Assembly (NCBI GenBank): GCA_023227965.1
Contig: JALOCA010000046.1
Coordinates: 1-22,286 of the forward strand
DNA from: Lentimicrobiaceae bacterium
Lineage (GTDB): Bacteria > Bacteroidota > Bacteroidia > Bacteroidales > JALOCA01
Reading direction: 5' to 3'
Length of the DNA stretch: 22,286 nucleotides
Within the stretch, counting starts at the first letter, position 1. Each line of letters opens with the position of its first letter. Positions 17,781 through 22,286 of the stretch are shown here, piece by piece. The notes beneath the pieces are model-generated. The model was not told the origin of the DNA. It worked only from the letters and a program-made list of their open reading frames with translations, and did not search any database. Position numbers and translations under genes: made by a program.

Positions 17781-18875
17781 ATGAAAAGAATTTTAGTTGT
17801 AACCGGAGGCGGCGACTGCCCGGGACTGAATGCGGTAATAAGGGCTATAGTGAAGAGAGCTTCCCGTGAAAAAGACTGGGAGGTGCTCGGTAGCATTGAG
17901 GCTTTTAACGGCATACTGCGCGAGCCCACCGAAATGGTTGTTCTTGACGAAAAAGCTGTATCGGGAATACATTACCAGGGTGGAACGATTATTCAAACTA
18001 CCAACAAAGGAGGTCCATTTGCCTGGCCTGTAAAAAACAAAGACGGCAGTTGGAGCACCGTTGACCGTTCCGATGAGATGATTCGTAAAATTCAATACCT
18101 TGGCATTGATGCGGTGATAAATATCGGGGGCGATGGCTCACAGCGTTTTTCGCAGACTTTATACGAAAAGGGCTTGAACATTATTGGAGTTCCAAAAACC
18201 ATTGACAACGACCTGGCAGCTACCGATTCGACATTTGGATTTCAGACAGCCATACAGATAGCCACGGATGCCGTGGACAAACTGGTAACCACCGCAGCAA
18301 GCCATAACCGTGTTTTTATCCTTGAAGTGATGGGCAGAAATGCCGGATGGATTGCCCTGAATGCCGCCGTAGCCGGTGGTGCCGAAATATGCCTCATCCC
18401 CGAAATTCCTTACGACATCAATGTTGTGTTGGATAAAATTAATTCACGCTTTTACCGCGACAGGGGGTTTGCCATCATCGTTGTTGCAGAAGGCGCCAGA
18501 TCGAAAAATGGCGAATTGGTAGGAAAATCAAGCGATGAAGTGGGTTACCTCAATTTTAAACTGGGCGGGATTGCTTTCCGGCTTTCGCAACAACTGAAAG
18601 ATGCCGGCTGCGAACACGATATTCGCGAAACCATCCTCGGACATCTGCAACGAGGCGGCGTTCCGATTGCTTACGACAGGGTATTGGCTACACAGTTTGG
18701 GGTAAAAGCTTTTGAGATGGCTCTCAACGGTGAATTCGGGCGCATGGTTTCCTTTCGTTTTCCCGAAATCATTTCCGTTTCGCTCAGCGATGCCATCCAG
18801 AAACCCAACCTGGTTGAGCCTGACAATGCACTGGTACGTACAGCAAGAGGTATTGGTATCAGCTTCGGGGATTAG
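17781..18875 (+). CDS. pfkA: 6-phosphofructokinase, mixed-substrate group III type
   Basis: Cytoplasmic glycolytic enzyme of 364 residues that phosphorylates fructose 6-phosphate to the 1,6-bisphosphate. Motifs in order: GGDCPGLNAVIR (residues 10-21), GGDGS (116-120), PKTIDND with Lys139 and catalytic Asp142, TDSTFGFQTA, EVMGRNAGWIAL, and GHLQRGG. It is longer than E. coli PfkA (320 residues). In E. coli numbering, position 104 is Gly (Gly119 here), as in ATP enzymes, while position 124 is Lys (Lys139 here), as in PPi enzymes. That combination typifies the mixed-substrate group III. ATP is the more likely donor, but PPi use cannot be excluded. ATG start, with a weak AGAG just before it. Divergent from mgsA. 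Confidence 0.93.
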   Translation: MKRILVVTGGGDCPGLNAVIRAIVKRASREKDWEVLGSIEAFNGILREPTEMVVLDEKAVSGIHYQGGTIIQTTNKGGPFAWPVKNKDGSWSTVDRSDEMIRKIQYLGIDAVINIGGDGSQRFSQTLYEKGLNIIGVPKTIDNDLAATDSTFGFQTAIQIATDAVDKLVTTAASHNRVFILEVMGRNAGWIALNAAVAGGAEICLIPEIPYDINVVLDKINSRFYRDRGFAIIVVAEGARSKNGELVGKSSDEVGYLNFKLGGIAFRLSQQLKDAGCEHDIRETILGHLQRGGVPIAYDRVLATQFGVKAFEMALNGEFGRMVSFRFPEIISVSLSDAIQKPNLVEPDNALVRTARGIGISFGD

Positions 18876-18970
18876 CTGCCGGCTTATCTCTTTCCACTTT
18901 TCCTTATTGCGCTTCAAACAATTTCTTTATTTTTTTGTTGAAAATGCTATTCTGTATATTTAACAAACCG

Positions 18971-18975
18971 GAGGT
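18971..18975 (+). promoter_or_regulatory. Shine-Dalgarno that sets the start at 18980
   Basis: GGAGGT covers 18970-18975, with four bases before the ATG at 18980. It is a much stronger ribosome site than those of neighbouring genes and decides against the in-frame ATG at 18935, which has none. Confidence 0.7.
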
Positions 18976-18979
18976 ACAT

Positions 18980-19366
18980 ATGAAAGGTGATTATTTATGT
19001 CCTAAATGCAGGCATTTTCTTAATGTGGGCGAAAACGTGGTTTTCCATGCCAAAGCCAGTCATCGCCGCGAAGGATTAATAATTCTTCATCCGCAGGTGG
19101 GAAACTACCAGGTGGTTAAGCATCCTTCATTCGAATATGAAATGGGAGAAAAAGTGGAATTTTATTGTCCTTACTGTAATATAAAACTCACTTCGGAGCG
19201 TAATGATAACTTAGTGAAGATTTTGATGGTTGACGAAAAGAGACAGGAATACGAACTGCTTTTCTCACGCATAGCCGGCGAAAAAAGTACGTACGTAATA
19301 ATGAACTCAACCATGGAAACCTTTGGACAGGATTCAGGTAAATATCTCGATACTTTAAAAAAATAA
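18980..19366 (+). CDS. Unknown small protein with paired CxxC zinc-ribbon motifs
   Basis: I do not recognise a family for this 128-residue protein. Two CxxC knuckles, Cys7-Pro-Lys-Cys10 and Cys63-Pro-Tyr-Cys66, could bind one zinc as a ribbon. Between them lies a basic, His-containing segment (FHAKASHRREG) and a predicted beta region. The tail is charged and ends KYLDTLKK. There is no signal peptide or membrane helix, so it is likely cytoplasmic. It follows phosphofructokinase by 104 bp on the same strand and precedes the repeat region. A role in nucleic-acid or protein binding is only suggested by the zinc ribbon. The start at 18980 is fixed by a GGAGGT ribosome site. Confidence 0.75.
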   Translation: MKGDYLCPKCRHFLNVGENVVFHAKASHRREGLIILHPQVGNYQVVKHPSFEYEMGEKVEFYCPYCNIKLTSERNDNLVKILMVDEKRQEYELLFSRIAGEKSTYVIMNSTMETFGQDSGKYLDTLKK

Positions 19367-19373
19367 AACTAAC

Positions 19374-19400
19374 AGGCTAACAACATACAAAAAATAGCCT
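19374..19400. terminator. Weak hairpin after the zinc-ribbon gene
   Basis: AGGCTA (19374-19379) and TAGCCT (19395-19400) are complementary around a 15-nt AT-rich loop, 7 bp past the stop codon. With only 6 bp of stem and no T-run on the plus strand, it is a poor terminator. On the minus strand the loop supplies a T-run. Confidence 0.25.
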
Positions 19401-19423
19401 CGTTCAGTATCATTGTGGGGTTT

Positions 19424-19633
19424 TACCAAAACCATTGGTAGCCGTACCAGAACCGCTGGTAGCCATACCAAAACCACCGGAACCCGTACCAAAACTGTCG
19501 GGAACGATTCCAGAATACCCACTGCCAATACCAGAACCACCGGAAGCCTTACCAAAATCGTTGGGAGCCGTACCAAAACCGCCGGAAGCCGTACCAAAAC
19601 CATGGGTAGCCATACCAAAACTACCGGGAGCAA
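19424..19633. repeat. Ten tandem 21-bp repeats (minisatellite)
   Basis: Ten consecutive units of exactly 21 bp start at 19424, 19445, 19466 and so on to 19613, with a partial eleventh at 19634. The commonest pattern is TACCAAAACC, two or three variable bases, then GG(A/T)AGCC and one base. Units 1 and 2 contain TACCA...TGGTA and can fold into small hairpins. Because 21 is a multiple of three, several frames stay open. One plus frame (19381-19719, no ATG) gives heptads like (V/I)P(K/E)PPEA, and a minus frame gives GFGTASG heptads. Changes do not concentrate at third codon positions, so I treat it as a repeat rather than a gene. There are no unique spacers, so it is not a CRISPR array. Confidence 0.9.
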
Positions 19634-19746
19634 TTCCAGGCTATAGTTCCGATTACTATGGGAGGCAGAATGTTACTGCAAATAAGGTGGATATTGAATG
19701 GAAGGGTCAGAAAACATAGAGCGGGGAAAAATAAAAAGTAAATCTA

Positions 19747-19837
19747 TTTTGACCCCTCCCCAACCCTCCCCTAATTTTAGGAGAGGGCGCAGTAACCCTG
19801 AAAATTAGTAGAATGCCTGATGGGAAGGGTCAGAAAA
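19747..19837. repeat. REP/MITE-like palindromic element with nested hairpin
   Basis: The ends are imperfect inverted repeats: TTTTGACCCCTCCCC at the left and GGGAAGGGTCAGAAAA at the right. Inside, CCCTCCCCTAA (19764-19774) pairs with TTAGGAGAGGG (19777-19787) with one mismatch and a 2-nt loop. GACCCCTCCCC-type palindromes are familiar as dispersed intergenic elements in Bacteroidota genomes. A second copy of the right end, GAAGGGTCAGAAAA, lies at 19701-19714. No reading frame or transposase is present, so any mobility would depend on enzymes encoded elsewhere. Confidence 0.6.
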
Positions 19838-19857
19838 ACTTAAAGCAATAAAAAGCT

Positions 19858-20778
19858 ATGAATGGTATTCAATCTTATCAATCTGCACAATCCGCACAAT
19901 CCGTACAATCGGAAGCAGTGCTTACAGCCGTGGATAACCGTGTTAACCTTATGCCCGATTATATGATGGTAGAGATAATGCAGGGAGCCACCGTTGTAGG
20001 TTCAAAGGAAATATTGGAAGCAACCCTGGCACATTGGGAACAAAAAAGGGGTAAAGCCTTTAACAACCTGACCAGGATATATTGCAGTAACAATGATTTC
20101 GCTCAGTCTGCCGACAGCCTGGCTATGCTGCTTGCAAATGAAAATACTATAGATGCCAAATACCGGCTTGCTGCAAGGCAGATGGAAAGACGCGACAGCC
20201 TGGCTGCCACTGCCACCCTTGCATCCATACCACTTACGTTTGTTCTTTCTCCTGAACAGGCAGCAGAACATTTTCGCTATGTGGAGTTTTACAATATACT
20301 AAAACAACTCCAGCAGGATACTACCGGTATAATGAACATGGATACTTTGCTTGTACAACGCCTGTTTGGGTTGGCGCAGGATTACGAAAGCAATACCGGG
20401 ATGTATGCACTGAATATATTGCGGGCTGCAGATTACGTTCATTACGAAGATACGCTTATACTGCCATCCGGCTTTAAAACGATTAAGCTTCGTGATTATA
20501 CCACGGGAGTAGTGAATGATAACCCTGAGGAATACATTAAATTGTATCCAAATCCTGCCCATGATTATATTATAGCAGAATATAAGTTAGAAGAAGGAAA
20601 TGTTCCTGCACAGCTACAGTTTACCGATATTACCGGGAAGGTTATCAGCCGTAAGGATTTGCAGAAAAATACCGATCAGGTAATTATACCGTTAACCTCA
20701 TTGGGAAAAGGGAATTATGTACTGAAGATTGCTTACAAAGGTAAAGCCCGGTTGAGCAGTATTTTTTCTGTATATTAA
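19858..20778 (+). pseudogene. Likely 5'-truncated T9SS cargo protein (C-terminal remnant)
   Basis: Open frame of 306 residues ending in a complete T9SS type A sorting domain (IKLYPNP from residue 227, then LQFTDITGKVISRKDL and GNYVLKIAYKG). Before it lies an alpha-helical region (about 25-200) rich in Ala, Gln and Leu that includes HWEQKRG and YRLAARQMERRD. In known cargo proteins of this kind such a region follows long secreted domains. Here there is no signal peptide, which a T9SS substrate needs to cross the inner membrane, and a stop codon lies three codons before the ATG. The frame begins with five 9-bp repeats encoding QSx. It is probably a decayed or recombined 3' end; an intact gene with an unusual start is less likely. 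Confidence 0.6.
19870..19914 (+). repeat. 9-bp microsatellite, five units
   Basis: Five consecutive 9-bp units begin CAATC (CAATCTTAT, CAATCTGCA, CAATCCGCA, CAATCCGTA, CAATCGGAA). They encode QSY-QSA-QSA-QSV-QSE at residues 5-19 of the following ORF. The tract marks the likely junction where homology to the upstream part of the cargo gene was lost. Confidence 0.8.
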
Positions 20779-20791
20779 TCAATAAAATTAG

Positions 20792-20799
20792 TATAATTG
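20792..20799 (+). promoter_or_regulatory. Possible -7 box of the right-edge cargo gene
   Basis: TATAATTG has one mismatch to TAnnTTTG, 45 bp before the ATG at 20845. If used, transcription would begin inside the hairpin at 20799-20831. Confidence 0.3.
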
Positions 20800-20831
20800 C
20801 AAGGCAGAAGAATAATATTTTTCTGCCTTGC
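20799..20831 (+). terminator. Intrinsic terminator hairpin after the cargo remnant
   Basis: GCAAGGCAGAA (20799-20809) pairs perfectly with TTCTGCCTTGC (20821-20831). A further G-T wobble and three A-T pairs extend the stem inward to a 3-nt loop. It begins 20 bp past the stop codon at 20778 and is followed by TTATATT, a weak T-run. It ends only 13 bp before the next ATG, so it could also affect translation of that gene. Confidence 0.7.
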
Positions 20832-20844
20832 TTATATTAACATT

Positions 20845-22286
20845 ATGAGAAGAAAAGTACTATTAACTATTTTTATTGCATTATTTGTTGTTATAAATTC
20901 ATACTCACAAGTATGGCCCCGTATATATTTTTCTAATATAAATACTTTCCCTTACCAGATGATAGAATCATATGATAAAGGGTATTTGATAACTGGGAAA
21001 GTATTGAACAGTGTAAGTTCACCAAGATATGGTTTACTAATAAAGACAGACATCAATGGTAATGTGATATGGAATAAAAAATTTGGTAACGAAAATAATA
21101 GAAATATTATTCATGGTATTGATAAAACAGAGAATGGTGGATATGTTATCACTGGCGTAACGGACCGATATGACAACAATACATCCGAGTGGGATCCTTT
21201 TATTATGAAATTGAACGCTTGTGGGGAGAAAGAATGGTGCAAGGTATTTAGTACACCGGGAAATATGGATTTCGGAGTACGAGTAAAAGCATTCCCTGAT
21301 GGATATATTATGATGTCAAGTTATTATGGATATAACTGGGACAAACGTATCTGGTTGTTTCGTCTTGATTTGGATGGTAACATTGTATGGCAAAATGCTT
21401 ATGGAACATCGGATACTCTGGTAAATAGCGAAGATTGCTATGAATTAATGATAACATCGGATAACCAGTGTTTAATTACTGGGTCGTGCTATTATCCTCA
21501 TTCGGATTCGAATTATTACCTTCATCCCTTTTTAGTAAAAACGGATTTGGATGGAAATGAAACATGGGAACTTCCCTGGGGAAAAGATATGGATTTTTAT
21601 TGTAAGACTCCATGGTCAATAACACGTGAAGACAGCAGGGGGAATTATTACACTCCAGGCTGTCAATACATAGGTATATCTGGCGATTCTCCATGTTTGA
21701 TAAAAACTAGCCATGACGGACAGGAGTTATATTATGGAATAATGGATACTACTACTATTTATGGGGGATGTACCACTTTGGATATACTGGATAGCAACTT
21801 GATTATAGGTGCTAACTGGCAGCATCCCGGAGATACCATGAAGATGGGGGCTTATAAAACAGATACACTTGGTAATGTGATAAAACAAAAAGAGTTACTA
21901 AATGATGAAGGCTATCAGTTGATAGGGAGTTTAATAACCGAGGATAAAAAAATAGTAGTTGCGGGTGGGTTTTATCGTAATAACCGGTGGAATATCTACC
22001 TTTGGAAACTCAACAGCGACCTGGAGTACGACAGCATCTACACCCAGCCTTTTACCTACGACAGCCTGTGTAATCACGCCATAGTATCGGATACCATTGC
22101 ATTGGATTGTGATATAGTGGTGGATATAAACGAGCCTTTTACCCAGCCTGAGAAATCGCAACTGAAGGTGTATCCTAATCCGGCTATTATTAGTTTTACC
22201 ATAGAGCTTCCGCAATACATCGTAAGCAACAGCAAGCATGGCAGCATAAGTACCAGCCATGTGCTTTACCAGTGGCGGCAGGGAGC
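20845..22286 (+). CDS. T9SS type A sorting domain cargo protein, 3' end outside the window
   Basis: The frame is open from ATG 20845 to the window edge (480 complete codons), so the gene is partial only because the window ends. A signal peptide (MRRKVLLTIFIALFVVINSYSQ) leads into about 390 residues of beta-propeller-like repeats with a recurring LIKTDxNGNVIW / LDLDGNIVW pattern, as in many delta-60-type repeat proteins of Bacteroidota. The T9SS sorting domain begins LKVYPNP at residue 440, and TIELPQYIV follows. The window stops about 40 residues into that domain. It is an exported, probably surface-attached or released protein whose ligand is unknown. There is no catalytic motif I recognise. 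Base composition is more AT-rich over most of the gene than in the last 250 bp. Confidence 0.85.
   Translation, partial: MRRKVLLTIFIALFVVINSYSQVWPRIYFSNINTFPYQMIESYDKGYLITGKVLNSVSSPRYGLLIKTDINGNVIWNKKFGNENNRNIIHGIDKTENGGYVITGVTDRYDNNTSEWDPFIMKLNACGEKEWCKVFSTPGNMDFGVRVKAFPDGYIMMSSYYGYNWDKRIWLFRLDLDGNIVWQNAYGTSDTLVNSEDCYELMITSDNQCLITGSCYYPHSDSNYYLHPFLVKTDLDGNETWELPWGKDMDFYCKTPWSITREDSRGNYYTPGCQYIGISGDSPCLIKTSHDGQELYYGIMDTTTIYGGCTTLDILDSNLIIGANWQHPGDTMKMGAYKTDTLGNVIKQKELLNDEGYQLIGSLITEDKKIVVAGGFYRNNRWNIYLWKLNSDLEYDSIYTQPFTYDSLCNHAIVSDTIALDCDIVVDINEPFTQPEKSQLKVYPNPAIISFTIELPQYIVSNSKHGSISTSHVLYQWRQG

Noticed and set aside
18935..18979. Earlier ATG extending the zinc-ribbon protein by 15 residues
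   Set aside because: It has no ribosome site, whereas ATG 18980 has GGAGGT at good spacing and gives a start just before the first CxxC.
19424..19633. CRISPR array
   Set aside because: The units are contiguous, with no unique spacers between repeats, and no cas genes are nearby.
19355..19633. Minus-strand repeat-encoded open frames (LPVVLVR- and GFGTASG-type)
   Set aside because: They are by-products of a repeat whose length is a multiple of three. No signal, domain or ribosome site supports them.

Overview
The window is chromosomal-type DNA from a member of the Bacteroidota, most likely of the Bacteroidales/Bacteroidia type. Evidence: three proteins end in (or run into) a type IX secretion (T9SS) type A sorting domain with the KVYPNP/KLYPNP motif; there is a gingipain-family C25 protease; and perfect TAnnTTTG -7 promoter boxes, the Bacteroidota consensus, lie upstream of several genes. 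Shine-Dalgarno sequences are mostly weak. No rRNA, tRNA, CRISPR array, integrase or transposase was seen.

Layout. (1) 1-296 is non-coding and holds a perfect 22-bp inverted repeat that should terminate the following minus-strand gene. (2) 297-4541 (-) is a 1414-residue secreted C25 protease with Ig-like, adhesin-like and PKD-like modules and a T9SS tail. (3) 4816-5478 (-) is pcm, divergent from 5610-8979 (+), which encodes a Gfo/Idh/MocA oxidoreductase, a surface-type lipoprotein and an initiating phosphoglycosyl transferase (an envelope/exopolysaccharide module). (4) mntP (-) is divergent from comEC plus an SDR gene (+). (5) 12549-17644 (-) is a tight four-gene run, mgsA - secreted esterase - GH13 amylase - GH31 alpha-glucosidase. 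It diverges from a pfkA-type phosphofructokinase (+) across a short region in which two perfect -7 boxes face away from each other. (6) 18980-19366 is an unknown zinc-ribbon protein. (7) 19367-19857 is an accessory-looking stretch with ten exact-length 21-bp tandem repeats and a REP/MITE-like palindromic element. (8) 19858-20778 looks like the 5'-truncated remnant of a T9SS cargo gene. (9) 20845-22286 is a second T9SS cargo gene that leaves the window at its sorting domain.

How the genes work together. The four-gene run plus the divergent phosphofructokinase forms a sugar-use unit. Exported GH13 and GH31 enzymes release glucose from alpha-glucans, phosphofructokinase commits it to glycolysis, and methylglyoxal synthase drains triose phosphate when phosphate is short. 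The close back-to-back promoters suggest coordinated or mutually exclusive transcription. The C25 protease and the two right-hand cargo ORFs would be exported through a T9SS encoded elsewhere.

I found no convincing undescribed multi-gene system such as a defence island or biosynthetic cluster. The least explained material is at 18980-20845: the zinc-ribbon protein, the heptad-encoding minisatellite, the palindromic element, and the truncated cargo gene that begins with its own 9-bp microsatellite.
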